A DNA stretch of 64,000 nt from Prorocentrum cordatum. Its lineage: Eukaryota > Sar > Dinophyceae > Prorocentrales > Prorocentraceae. The translations under genes were made by a program, and so were the position numbers. The stretch is from the NCBI GenBank assembly GCA_963575745.1, contig CAUYUJ010017850.1:124019-188018 (forward strand). The letters are read 5' to 3'. The notes below the pieces were generated by a model. It was not told the origin of the DNA. It saw only the letters and a list, made by a program, of their open reading frames with translations, and did not search any database. The first letter of the stretch is position 1, and the number at the start of each line of letters is the position of its first letter. Of this stretch, positions 10,647-21,509 are shown in pieces.

Positions 10647-10668
10647 TCCGTAGCCACTTTGGCTCAAG
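10647..10668 (+). other. Relic dinoflagellate spliced leader
   Basis: The 22 bases read TCCGTAGCCACTTTGG then CTCAAG. The known leader has T where this has C at position 11; the other 21 positions match, including the variable first base. Dinoflagellate mRNAs receive this leader by trans-splicing, so a genomic copy in front of an open frame marks reinsertion of a processed mRNA. The first plausible ATG (10,858) is about 190 nt downstream. I see no second full copy on either strand. Confidence 0.85.
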
Positions 10669-10857
10669 GCTAAACGTCGCGAAGGGCGATAGACGCCTGA
10701 GAATCAGCGGTTAGCTTCGGCTGTCACCCGCAGCCAAGGCCCAGACCGTTTCGGCAACGTTCCGTCCACAGCCGCACGTGGACCACCCGCCCAGCCCGCG
10801 GGGCCTTCTTGCACTACTCGTCTTGGGAACCGTACTAGTGTCTCGGAAGGAGGCGGG

Positions 10858-11274
10858 ATGGCGCGGGGCAAGTACCTCGTCAGCCCCTGGCACGGCTGCA
10901 GCGGCTGGTGGGCGGACCGAGGAGCTTCGCATTGCACGAGATGTGGCACCAAGCTCGCTACGAATAAGATGTCCGCAGGAGGTGACTTGTCTGCCACGGG
11001 AGCCTCTTCTCGCCCCCAGCGCCCGAGATCAGTTTCATTCGCAGGTGGTCCAGGGCAGCCGAAGGCAGGACGTGGACGCTGGCGAGGCCGATCTCGCGAC
11101 CCACCAGCAGCAGATCAGCCAGCTCCCGCAGTCGCGCCTGAGCCTCATCATGACGGCTGCCAGACCACCACCGCCACCAAGCCGTCTGCGGAGCACAGCT
11201 CTGCCATCGAGTTGGCCCAGGCGCAGGTGGATGTCTGGAAGCAGTGGAAAGGCGATGGCAGTAAAGAGCACTGA
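10858..11274 (+). pseudogene. LINE1 N-terminal zinc-ribbon-like frame
   Basis: A 138-codon frame starting at ATG in GGCGGGATGGC. Residues about 14-33 read CSGWWADRGASHCTRCGTKL, so a CxxC knuckle (CTRC) follows a single upstream Cys. This resembles a zinc ribbon with one Cys lost. The rest is Arg/Pro/Gln-rich. A stop at 11,272-11,274 separates it from the coiled coil in another frame, so I read it as the start of a once-continuous ORF. It probably bound nucleic acid; that function is inferred only from the Cys pattern and the position in the element. Confidence 0.5.
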
Positions 11275-11284
11275 GACGCCGCCG

Positions 11285-11979
11285 AATGTCTCAAGCAAGC
11301 GAAGCAGTGCGCTACAAGAGAAGACACCAGATCAGCAAGTCCAGAGCCTCACCAATCAGCTCGGACAGGCCATGAGAAAGCTCGGACACAGCAAGAACAC
11401 GGTCAACCAGCTCACCCAGCAGCTCGTCCTCGTCGCAGAGAAGCACGCCAGAGCCCTGGACGACTACCAAGAGGCCCACAAGGACGTGCATCGCTTGCAG
11501 ACGCGACTGCAGGTGGTCCAGCAGGCAGCAGCCCAGCGCGCGGTGCAGGAGGTGCCGATGCCCGAGGCCATGCGCTCGCTCATTGTCGCGGAATCGACAA
11601 GCCTGCTGCCCATATCCCGAAGGAGCTCGACAACCACCTCCTGGCCATGGCGAAGATTCTCGAGGCCACCGAGCACCAGCAGAAGGCGACGGCGGAGAAC
11701 AGCAACGACCAGGAGGGGAAAAGGTCGAGGAGCGAGCTGACGACGAAGACCCACTCCCAAGGGTGGGCCAGGCTCCTGCGGACGAGCCCATCAAGTCCGA
11801 GTCCCCCAGATGCTTCCGCCCATACTACCCCCAGCGACGATGATGCGCAGATGGAGGCCGCCAGGAAACGGGCCGCCGAACAGCTCGTCAGTTGCCAGGC
11901 CAACGTCGCCAAGCAGGAGCTCCACGGCGAAGAAGCCAGCAAGAAGCTCAAGCTCACGGCGGAGACTCCTGCTGCATAG
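11285..11979 (+). pseudogene. LINE1 coiled-coil region
   Basis: One frame from about 11,330 to 11,560 encodes a Gln/Leu-rich heptad-like stretch (VQSLTNQLGQAMRKLG, then NTVNQLTQQLVLVAEKHARA). The pattern continues after a frame change at about 11,600-11,979 (LLAMAKILEATEHQQKATAE) and ends at a stop. Coiled coils next to a zinc-binding N-terminus are common in ORF1-type or N-terminal parts of LINEs, where they mediate multimerisation on RNA. At least two frameshifts are needed to read it through. Confidence 0.5.
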
Positions 11980-12013
11980 CATGCCGCAGAGCGCCCTGCG
12001 GTCCCAGCGCGCG

Positions 12014-12715
12014 GGTAGCACCATCCGCATCACTACTATCAACGGCAGCTGCAGGCCGCAGGTCAAAGCGCACCTTCGCTCTGAGTTCGCCACAGATGAC
12101 CACGTCATCTGCGCACTGGAGACCAAGCTGCGCACCCCGCAGGCCATCACCTATGCCAGTCAGTGGTGCAAGCGACATGGATGGAAAACTTTGTTTGAGA
12201 TGGGCGCATTCAGGCCCACGGGCACCCCGCCAGCTGGAGTTTGCGTTTTGATAAAGGATGGTTTTGACTTCGGGGTTCATTCAGGACATGAGAGTTCCAA
12301 GGGAAGCTCAGGCAGTTCTTCCGCAGGGACGCCCGGTTGGTGCCAGAGTAGAGCTGCCTGGGCCCGGTGCCATGGGAATTCTGTCCGTGTACATGCAGGT
12401 TAGCACCGGTTTGAATAAGACCAACTTGAACGTGTTGGCGGCCACCGCCATTCTACAGAGTGAGTATCAGATACCCATATTCATAGCAGGTGACTTCGAT
12501 ATGAGCCCCACCAAGCTCAGCAAGCACGATCTCATGCAGCGCGCAGGCATGCAAATCAAACGTTCCTCCTCCCCCACGAGCAGAACTAAGACCTCCCAGA
12601 GTTGTTTGCGTTATTTTGTCTATAGCGGATGTCTGCAACATGTACTTCATGAGCCCCAAGTACACGCAGCATACCCACTCTCCCCACGTCGCCCAGTAAG
12701 CATCCGCATCGAGGT
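12014..12715 (+). pseudogene. LINE1 APE-type endonuclease, broken
   Basis: Starts with IRITTINGSC (12,020-12,050), the expected N-terminal strand with its Asn. The metal-binding Glu follows in LETKL (12,116-12,130). After a frameshift near 12,275 the block IFIAGDFDMSP (GDFD at 12,489-12,500) corresponds to the GDFN motif, with Asp in place of Asn. The last block reads SPRRPVSIRIE where the family has a catalytic His before RPV, so His is replaced by Arg. Such enzymes nick the target strand to prime reverse transcription. This copy should be inactive. Confidence 0.75.
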
Positions 12716-13490
12716 TGGCGAGAATTTCACAGCCCCTGTTCTTCGCAAGCCGCAGCGCCTGCCCACCAAGCCTGTTTTGGGGGCCCAATCTGCCAGAGCG
12801 CGAGTGGATAGCCACGGAAGAAGCGCTCGACGCTGCTGAGGGGATCCTAAATAACGAGACTACCACGCCGATCCAGGGGGAAAACAAGCCACCCTTGATC
12901 AAGTCTACCACTTCCTGGCCAGGGACCTCGAGGGTACGATTGCGGATTTGACGGACACGGTTTTGAAAGCGAGTTCTCGGCCCAGGGCATGCCCCCCCAG
13001 GGTCAAGTGGATCCAAGCGAAATAGATGTTGAAAGAACACCGGGTTGCCTGGAAGTCTCACGCTGGACGCTGGCTCAGGAATCTCTTGCAGCAGTTCTAC
13101 TTCAAGTTAGCGAGGGTAGACGCTAACGACCTTGTCGAGATTACCGAGTGCCTCGAGGACCCACCTACAGAACGTAACGGGTCAGAGTTTCTCTCCGAGT
13201 GCCTAGAGACGACCCACCAGTGCCTGAATTTCATTGTTTTGGACGTGAATGCCAAGGTCCTGGACCCCGACCTGGGAGGAGAAGCCCTGGAAGACGTTCT
13301 TGGCAAAATTTCAAAGCTTCTGGACCAGGAGATCGATTTGGGAAAACGTGATGCTACAAACGCTTGGCGCGAGCGGGTACAGATGGGCACGCAAGGCAAT
13401 GCTGCGTGGGCCCACGCATGGGCGACGAACCTCGACGCTTGGAGTCCCAACGAAGTCCCCAGGAAAGGCATCTGGACTGGTTGACCCTCG
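12716..13490 (+). pseudogene. LINE1 linker between endonuclease and RT
   Basis: Pieces in different frames: REWIATEEALDAAEGILN (about 12,800), VYHFLARDLEGTIADLTDTV (12,903-12,962) up to a TAG at about 13,022, then a 152-codon frame 13,026-13,484 beginning MLKEHRVAWKSHAGRWL. No known domain. This connector is expected between endonuclease and RT in non-LTR elements. Confidence 0.5.
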
Positions 13491-13493
13491 AAA

Positions 13494-14660
13494 TTGCTGG
13501 AATTCGAAGCTGAGCGACTCAGTGCAGTGACCTTTGAGATACTTCGGTGGAAAAGGCCCCAGTATCATGTGCCCCCAGGACCACGAGAGCCACATCTCTC
13601 CCCAATCGAGCCCCAGGACCTCGCTGGCGCAGCCAAACGGTCCCCACGCGCAACGCCCTCGACTTGGGACGGATTTCACCCGAAGCATTTCCAGAGCCGG
13701 ACGCTCGAACAAGCCGGCCTAGTTTGTCGTTTTCTGCACCTCGTCGAGAAGATAGGTGATATGCCCACCCAATTACAAGCGATTGTCTCGGTCTTGGTCC
13801 CCAAGATAAAAGCCATACTGCCCAGTTCCGTGGTATTGGGATCACGCCAGGGATGTAAGGAATTTGGTCCAATGTCCGACAAATCGAAGCCCGACGATGG
13901 GAGGCAAAGCACCGTCGCCCGCTCCCAGCCCACCAGGCGGGAGGGAGTATCACCGAAGTTGTTTTCGCCAGAGTCTCAAGGCGGAGCACGGAGTGATCTG
14001 CCGAGAGCCGCTCCACTCAGGAGCTGCGCTGTGCGACCTCAGCAACTACTACGAGCACATGAATCACCAGAAGCTGATAGAGGGGGCCCACGACACAAGT
14101 TTTAGCAGCGCCCTCCTGAAGGTCATTGTATACCAGTAGGCAGCACGAGACTTGTCGCTACCCGAGACCTGGTCCAACTTGCGGACCATCCTACCCGAGG
14201 CATTGCAGCTGGTTGCGGGCGGGCTACCTTGTTGATACAAGTTTACAGCCCGGGCCCGCTGGACGCCTGGACCCTCGAAAATACCCAGGGCGCGGACCTC
14301 CAAATGTTCATGGGCGACCTATTCCTGGGACAACAACATCGCGATCCGCAAGCCCTAGTCCGACAGTTGCAACGCTCCGCGGCTAGGCTCGCCACCCCTG
14401 CGCAGGACGAGTTAAAGCGCAAGCTCGCATTGCACGAGGCCCAGGTCATTGCCTCCACCGCCAGACTGCGTGGACCCATTCGGAAGGCCTTCGGGAAATA
14501 CGCAGGCCCGATAGATGCACGCGTTGCCACCAATTTCGGCACAGACAGCTCCGCGGGGGCCTCACGTCTTAGAATCAAGAGAAGACTCGCCAAGGCCACC
14601 TTGCACAAACGTTTGGTTAGACACAAAAACATGCGCCATCGTATAAGGGCCGAATCTCCG
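13494..14660 (+). pseudogene. LINE1 reverse transcriptase, broken
   Basis: The N-terminal RT block TPSTWDGFHPKHF lies near 13,660. Motif A is clear in ALCDLSNYYEHMNHQKLIEG (14,025-14,085) with its Asp. Motif C appears as LQMFMGDLFLG (14,297-14,330), where the first of the two catalytic aspartates has become Gly. Thumb-like basic sequence follows (LRIKRRLAKATLHKRLVR, about 14,560-14,620). At least three frame changes are needed. The enzyme would copy element RNA into DNA at the nick; this copy cannot. Confidence 0.75.
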
Positions 14661-15529
14661 GAAGACGCGACTTCAGCAAGCCCTTACTTATGGCATGAAC
14701 CCTCAAGAGCTTCAGAACCTTCAGACCGAGCATCTCAAGGTGGCGGGCCCCCGCCGTGCGACGCGCAGTCGATATGCGAGCCCGGCGGCGCCATGAGACC
14801 CCGCGCGGAGAGCGGGCCTCGGGCCCGCCTCAGCTTGGGCAACGATGGCTCGGCGTGCTGCGGCCCGACCGAGTCACCCTTGCGAGCTCCTTGAACGGAA
14901 GGCCCTCGCTGAGCCCTTCCAAGCCCCCCCCCCTCCAAATGGGCCGCCGAGAGAGGCCCCTTTGGGGCTGCCTCTCTTTCCCTGCGTCGAACTGGCTGGA
15001 GCTATCTTTCGGCTTCTGAGCTGCGGAATGCGAACGGGCCCCGACATCCGCTTATACAACCTGCACGCCCGGAATGATTTCGCAAAAGATGCAGGAGGCC
15101 TGGGAACGGGTCGCCCGTAGGAAGGCAACCCAGAAGCTCGGACACCCCCAGGAGACCCTTAATATGGACATAGCTAGGACAACACTGGTGGAGCCTACTT
15201 TACCCAAGAAAGCCAGACCCACCCTGATTAGCTTTCTCACCCAGAGCATCAGGACGAACGCGCGCCTGCAGATCGCGGGCAATGATACAGACGGCCGATA
15301 CCAGCGTGGGCATGTGAGAGATGATGTGATACACCGCCTCCTGCACCGCCCTCTCAGCGCCGCCCTGAGAGTGCCGTTTACGACAGACGAGCTTGACACG
15401 AGTTCGAAGGTGTCTGATCTGGCTTTAGCACACGGGCATGAATTCCAACCTGAATTCGATAACGGGGCCCATGAAGGGTTTGGTTTTGAATCGCCCAGTT
15501 CTGGCGCAGGGACCCCAGCCTTAGGCCTG
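14661..15529 (+). pseudogene. LINE1 RT-RNase H connection, decayed
   Basis: Residual frames include LGHPQETLNMDIARTTLVEP (about 15,135-15,195). No motif is identified. Placed here by position between RT and RNase H. Confidence 0.4.
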
Positions 15530-15990
15530 AGGAAGCCCTGGCTGGGGAAATTTTCACGGACGGATCCTGCTTTAAACCAGGGGGGCATAAAGTATAGAAT
15601 GCAGCGGGCTGGTCGGCCGACTCGATCGACGGGCACGGGGAAGTTTTTGCCTACCTCATCGGGCGCGCTGGCAATCCCCCCCCCCCCCCCCTGCTGCCGA
15701 GCACTGCGCCGCGCTTGCCGCTGGCCTCAATGGTAACCCACACGCTCATAGACGCGCATGCGAAGGCCGATTTTGCCAGGACCTAGATTTACGGTGCCTT
15801 CAAAGTCCTCGGCGGCGCCTGTTCGACCCCCCTGGGGACGCGATTACACAAAATTAACACGCACGTCAACATTTCTGAGCTCCAGCCTTCTAGTCTTGAC
15901 TGGAGAAGGGCTAAAGGCAACGATGCTGCTGGAAAATATGCCAAGATCGCAGCTGCCCGAGCCTCGCAACCCAGTCAGAAGGAAATTGAA
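15530..15990 (+). pseudogene. LINE1 RNase H domain, broken
   Basis: EIFTDGSC (DGSC at 15,559-15,570) is the first catalytic Asp. AAEHCAALAAGL (15,693-15,730) carries the catalytic Glu in a different frame, after a 13-14 bp C-run that probably caused the shift. GNDAAGKYAK (15,916-15,945) corresponds to the last block, where Gly replaces the expected Asp of GNDAADKYAK-like sequences (consensus recalled, not aligned). A TAG lies shortly after DGSC. RNase H type 1 removes template RNA; this copy is dead. Confidence 0.75.
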
Positions 15991-15999
15991 GCCCATGAT

Positions 16000-16647
16000 A
16001 GCAGAACAAACTGCCAGCTAAGTACCCTCGCTGTTCCAGAAGCCCTTCAGTCGTGGCCAACAGTCGCCCCCAGGGTTGGTGCCAAAACCTTCGACAAACC
16101 AATTCAGAGTTTGAACCCGCCCACTGGGGCGGCAGCGGCCGGACCTTCTTGGGGCCGTCCTCCTCCTTCCTCGCCCGAGAGCCCCCCACCCCCTGACTCC
16201 GCCACGGGGCGATCGAGAAAGCACCAATGGCACCCATGGGGGAAAAGTTTTCTGCGCGCAGCTTGTAGACAACGACGCGGCAGTCACGCTGCGACGCAGC
16301 GCAGAGCCCGAGAGACCTGCCCAGGATTCTGCCAGAACCACGCCGATTTAGTGCCCTACTTTTTCGGCCATGCTGACGAGTATACCCCGTTTAGTGTGAT
16401 CATGTGCTGGAAGCGCGGAACCTTCACGGGAGGCATGCGCGGAGTTCAAGACGATTGCCCAGGCGAGCCCCCGAACCATGGCAGAAGACTACAAAGGCAA
16501 CGTGCTATGGGGGGTAGACATCCCAAGGGGGCCGCGAATTCGCCGATCATTTTGACAGCACCGATCCCGTTGGCCCAGCTGGCCAGCGAACTAGCTGAGA
16601 CAGCCCCTACCGACCTCGAGATTGGTAATCCGAGTAGGGAACTGTAA
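16000..16647 (+). pseudogene. LINE1 C-terminal region
   Basis: A frame ending at the TAA at 16,645-16,647 contains HQWHPWGKSFLRAAC and later CPGFCQNHADLVPYFFGHAD, consistent with a Cys/His-rich C-terminus. The downstream ATG-rich part is not recognisable. The 3' UTR of about 140 bp ends directly in (TCC)n. Confidence 0.45.
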
Positions 16648-16787
16648 GCCTGGATCGCTTCACGAGACGAGAGCCATCCGCCTGTGCCCGCGGTTGCCCC
16701 TGTCGTTTGCCGTGGTAGCCCCCGAAGGGGGCAGCGGATGGATGCCCAGGGCGGCCGAACCCCCACCTTCAGTCTGAGCGTTGGTCG

Positions 16788-18005
16788 ACCTCCTCCTCCT
16801 CTTCCTCCTCCTCCTCCGCCTCTTCCTCCTTCTCCTCCTCCTCCTCCTCCTCCTCCTCCTTATCTTCCCCTGATGTACGATTAATATGATTGGCCTTAGT
16901 ATTCTTCGTGGTAAACATATCAGTAATAATAGTATCAATGTTACTACTAGTGTTGTTAGTGTTCGCACTAGTCGTAATATCCTTCTTATGACGCTGATAC
17001 GTACCCGTAGTATTCGCATGATTAGATTTAACCGTAGTAGCTGTATTATTCTTACTCGTAGTATGGTTATATTATCAGTCTGATGGGCATTAGACTTCCA
17101 TGAGTATTATTAGTTGGCACCTTCTGTTTACCAGCACCAGCATTATTGATAGCGTTGGTGGTCGTAGTGCCTTTCTTGCTCGTCGCAGTAGTAGTCTTAT
17201 TAGTCACCTTCTTCGTAGTATGATTATTCGAAGTTCTTCGTAATAGTCGTACTACTAGTATTAAGAATAGCTGTCGTAGCAGTGTTGCTAATCGTAGTAT
17301 GAATATTGTGACTGGTTTCTTCTTATTGCTTCAATTCGTGGTAGTTGATTATGATTGCCCCTCCTACTATAAACAATAATAGTACTATGATACATATCAG
17401 AATTAGTCTGAGTATTAGTCGTAATGTTACGTTTCGTATTATTAGTGTCAGCATCCTCCCTCTTATTATTAGGAGTGAACATACTAGTGTGTGCCATACT
17501 GCTCGCATTTATCGAACTATGAGCATTAGTAGTATGATTCGTCGCATTCGTCTAAGTCTTCTAAACATAATTCGTCGCTTCATATCCTTATTTCCCTTAC
17601 TTGACCTGCTACAATAATAAGATGATTAGTGCTGTAAATATCGTTATTCATGGTCGTCTTCTTATTGATATTCCTCTTCCTCTTCCTCCTCCTCCTCTTA
17701 TTCCTCTTCCTCCTCCTCCGCCTCCGCCTCCTCCTCCTCCTCCGCCTCCGCCTCCGCCTCCTCCTCCTCCTCCTTCTCCTCCTCCTCCGCCTCCGCCTCC
17801 GCCCCCGCCTCCGCCTCCGCGCCTCGTCCTCCGCCTCCGCCTCCGCCTCCGCCTCCGCCTCCGCCCCCGCCCCCGCCCCCGCCACCGCCCCCGCCCCCGC
17901 CCCCGTCTCCGCCTCCGCCTCCGCCTCCGCCTCCGCCTCCGCCTCCGCCGCCGCCGCCTCCGCCTTCGCCTCCGCCTCCTCCTCCTCCATTCCTTTCCCT
18001 TATGA
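16788..18005 (+). repeat. Composite triplet array 3' of LINE1
   Basis: (TCC)n to about 16,866, then about 760 bp of AT-rich degenerate triplets (GTA/TTA/ATT/AGT, 16,880-17,640), then (TCC)/(CGC) arrays to 18,000. It ends CCTTATGAATAA, the usual junction into an A header. Frames in it are repeat artefacts. Confidence 0.8.
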
Positions 18006-18011
18006 ATAATT

Positions 18012-18707
18012 GTTCCTTGTCGCACCCCAGGGGCAAGTTTGCAGAGCGGGCCGGGCGTTTCGCCTGAGACTTCCTCACCAGCTATGACTCTGAAGCTTAC
18101 AAAACGGCAAGAGCTTGACGGATTGAGGGCGGGTGGCTTTCAAAATGTTGCTATCGCCTTAGCGCCGCGCACATTCGTTTAAGAAAGTGCAAGAGCTTCA
18201 CGGATTGAGGGCGGATCGTTTTCAAAATGTGATTGTCGCCATAACGCCGCGCACATTCGTTCTAAAAAATTGCAAGAGCTTCACGGATTGAAGGCAGGTG
18301 GCTTTCAAAATGTTGCCCTCGCCTTAGCGCCGCGCACATTCGGTTTCTAAAAATTTCAAGAGCTTCACGGATTGAAGGCGGTTCCTTTTCAAAATGTGGT
18401 TCTCACCTAAGCGCCGGGCACATTCGTTTTCAACATTTGCAAGTTTTTCACGGGCTCTCAAGATCAACGTACCAGAACTTGCGTTTTGGAAGGATTCAAG
18501 ATGATGCGGGTGCAACAGTTATGTTGTTTCGCGGTGTTGAAGTCTCAAAGCGGCGATTTGGCACGATTCCAGATCGTCAGGACGCAGCAGTCAGGTTGAT
18601 CCGTGGCATGAAAATACCGACACCAATGTTTTGGCATGCTTCAGGGTCTTCAAACAGATGTCTTCCAACGAATCAGTTGCCTCAATGGAGATGAATCGTT
18701 GTAGGGG
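18012..18707 (+). repeat. A composite repeat, unit 3
   Basis: Header TTGTCGCACCCC..GGCGTTTCGCCTGAGACTTCC, about four to five 83-bp monomers to about 18,450, tail (GGTGTTGAAGTCTCAAAGCGG.., GGTCTTCAAACAGATG) to TGTAGGGGCC. Same order and orientation as units 1 and 2. Confidence 0.85.
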
Positions 18708-18962
18708 CCTCCTCCTCCTCCTCCTCTTCCTCCTCCTCCTCCTCTTCCTCCTCCTCCTTTTCCTTCGCCTCCTCCTCCTCCTCCTCCTCCTCCTTCTCCT
18801 CCCTCCCTCCCTCCCTCCCTCCCTCCCTCTCTCTCTCCCTCCCTCCCTCCCTCCCTCCTTTCCTCCCTCCCTGCCTCCCTGCATCCTTCCACCCCTGCCT
18901 CCCTGCCTCCCTGCCTCCCTCCATCCCTCCCTCCCTCCTCGCTCCCTCCTCCCTCCTCCCTC
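18708..18962 (+). repeat. (TCC)n grading into (CTCC)n
   Basis: Terminal microsatellite of A unit 3. It changes from TCC triplets to CTCC tetramers after about 18,800. Confidence 0.9.
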
Positions 18963-19504
18963 CCGACACGCTCGTTGGCCCCGCCCTGGGGCCTGCCCGT
19001 GCTGGTCCGCGACACCTGGCCGCGGGCGCTCGGGGGCGGGCGCTCGGGAAGCCGCCGGGCCGCGGACCACAACTGCCGCCGCATGCCGGGGGGATAGCAA
19101 AGGGGGGGGGGTCCTAATAGGGATAGCAAAGGGGAGATAGCGAAAGGGGGGGATAGCAAAGGGGGATAGCGAAAGGGGGGGATAGCAAAGAGGGATGTCG
19201 GGCCAGGCGAAAGGGGGGGATGCCACGTAGCTGATTTTCCCGGCGCCTCCCGGCGCCGGGAAGCGCCCACGTATCGAGGCATGGGCCCGGCGGCGGGGCC
19301 GAAACCAGCTGCATGCAGCAGATTTCGTAACCCCCCCTTTCCCTGTCCCCCCCTTTCGCTCGGCCCGAGTATGAGGTTGGAGGCGGGCAGGGAATCACGG
19401 GAACTGCAGCGGCGCACCTATCTCGTCGAGGCACGAGAGCCTCCCCAGGGCTCCCCAGAGGCTCTTGTGGGTCCCGGGGCCGCGGCGGGGTGAGGAGCTT
19501 CCAA
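18963..19504. other. Short GGGGATAGCAAAG array, otherwise featureless
   Basis: 19,088-19,210 is a tandem array of 12-15 bp GGGGATAGCAAAG/GGGGATAGCGAAAG units. The flanks are GC-rich with no recognisable gene. Confidence 0.6.
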
Positions 19505-19716
19505 GAGTCGGCGACTCCGAAGGGTGTGGTTTGCAAAGGGTGTGGTTTGCAACCGGCACCCTGAGGGGCACCCTGGGGGGCGGGCGAGGATCTCGACAGA
19601 GCTCTCCGCCGCGCCCCGAGGAGGCCCAACGAGGACAGTGTCGTGCTCCTCGGGCCCCGACGGTGCCGATCGCAAACCACACCCCGGCGTAACCACACCC
19701 TTTGTAGTCGCCGAAA
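19505..19716. mobile_element. Fold-back element, family Q
   Basis: The left arm GTCGGCGACTCCGAAGGGTG then TGGTTTGC (twice) is mirrored by the right arm GCAAACCACACC..AACCACACCCTTTG then TAGTCGCCG. Arms of about 45 bp with a spacer of about 120 bp. Single copy in this window. Confidence 0.55.
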
Positions 19717-19984
19717 GAGAGGGCGCGCGCACCGATCCCGTGCCCAGGACGGGCCCGGCCGGGCTCGAGGTAGGCGTACCGTTGGCGCCCCGCGGAGTGG
19801 GGCACCTGCTGGAAGCGGCCAGGGGGTCCGAGCTGCATGGGCCCCGAGAACAATTGTCAAGGCGGGGGGATTGGCGCAGAGCGGCTCAAAAGCGGTCCCC
19901 CCGACCCCTCCCGGGAGGCACCTGGGGCAACGTTTCACCCCAGACCGTTGGCCGGAAAACGGCCCCCCGAATCTGAAAAAGCCA
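19717..19984. other. No recognised gene
   Basis: GC-rich. The right part (CGGAAAACGGCCCCCCGAATC) faintly resembles repeat R. No domain seen. Confidence 0.35.
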
Positions 19985-20172
19985 CACACACACACACAAT
20001 ATATATATATATATATATATACATACATGGACACATACACACATACATACACACACATGCATACATACATACATACATACATACATACATACATACATGC
20101 ATACATGCATACATGCATACATGCATACATGCATACATGCATACATACATACATACATGCATGCATGCATAC

Positions 20173-20203
<31 letters not shown>

Positions 20204-20464
20204 CGTACATACATGCATACATACATACCTGCATGCATGCGTGCATGCATGCATGCATGTATGCATGCATGCATGCATGCAGACAGACAGACAGACAGAC
20301 ATGCATACAGAGATACAACACCGAACAAACATACAACAATACATGTACGCAGATATACATGCAGACATGGATACGTGCGTGCATGCATGCACACGTACAT
20401 ACACACATACACACATACATACATTCATACATATATACATAAATACGTACATACATACGTACAT

Positions 20465-20502
<38 letters not shown>

Positions 20503-20791
20503 GTGCATGCCCGCATGCATGCGTACATACATGCATGCATACATTCATGCATGCATGCGTGCATACGTGCATACAGGTATACATACAGACATACATACAT
20601 ACATACACACATACATACATACATACATACATACACACACACATACATACATACATACATACATACATACATACATACATACATGCATGCATGCATGCAT
20701 GCATGCATGCATGCATGCATGCATGCATGCACACATACATACCTACATACATACATACATACATACATACATACATACATACATACATACA

Positions 20792-20823
<32 letters not shown>

Positions 20824-21140
20824 CACACATGCATACATACATACATACATGCATGCATGCATACATACATACATACATGCATACATACGTACATAAATGC
20901 GTTCGTACAGGCATGCATGTACGCATGCATGCATGCATGCACCCGTATATACATGCATAGATGCACGCATGTATATATAATTGCATACATACCTACATAC
21001 ATACATACATACATACAGACAGACAGACAGACAGACAGACTCACTGACTGACTGACATGCATACATACACACATACGTACATATACGCATGCATACATAA
21101 ATACATAAACGGACATAGACACACACACACACATATACAA
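19985..21140. repeat. Tetranucleotide mega-array (CATA/CATG/ACAG)n
   Basis: About 1.15 kb of ATAC, CATG and ACAG tetramers with short (CA)n/(TA)n. A 4-nt unit repeats every 12 nt as codons (H-T-Y-I on plus, Y-V-C-M on minus), so frames of hundreds of codons exist on both strands. These are artefacts. Confidence 0.95.
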
Positions 21141-21509
21141 GGGAGGGCGTTTCACGGGCGCTTGCATTGGGAACAGTCGGCGGCGCGTTTCGAACTGGGG
21201 GGGAGCCCAACACTCGGCGCCGTCGATCAGAACCAGGGGGACTCCCCTCCTAGGGTCGTTTCAAACCCACCTCCACCCCCCCCGGCGCCGGCGCCAGCGC
21301 TGGCGCTGGCGGCAACCAGCAGCGCCGACGGCAGACGCAGCGACGATGACCAGAGAGAGCCCAAGGGAGGGGGTCCAAACCCCCCACCCATCCCCCCCTG
21401 GCGCCAGCGCCGGCGCCTGGTGCTGGCGGCGGCCAGCAGCGCCGACGGCGGGAGCGCAGCGACGCTGACCAGAGAGGCCCAGAGGCCGCAGAGGGGAAAC
21501 ACAAATCGC
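21141..21509. repeat. Tandem duplication, about 117-bp unit x2
   Basis: Units start near 21,260 and 21,379. Shared blocks are GGCGCC-rich runs, GCCAGCAGCGCCGACGGC and TGACCAGAGAG. Confidence 0.75.

Larger units (their letters stand above)
10647..16787 (+). mobile_element. LINE1: decayed non-LTR retrotransposon
   Basis: About 6.1 kb from the leader relic to the start of the next (TCC)n. Recognisable segments in order are: zinc-ribbon-like N-terminus, coiled coil, APE-type endonuclease, linker, reverse transcriptase, RNase H and a Cys/His C-terminus. All are broken by several frameshifts and stops, and catalytic residues are lost in each enzyme. There is no poly(A); the 3' end abuts (TCC)n. 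The element lies in the microsatellite that joins A units 2 and 3. Confidence 0.85.

Noticed and set aside
19886-21167. Long Cys/Met/Tyr/Val-rich or Ile/His/Thr/Tyr-rich proteins
   Set aside because: Pure consequence of the (CATA)n/(CATG)n arrays, present on both strands.
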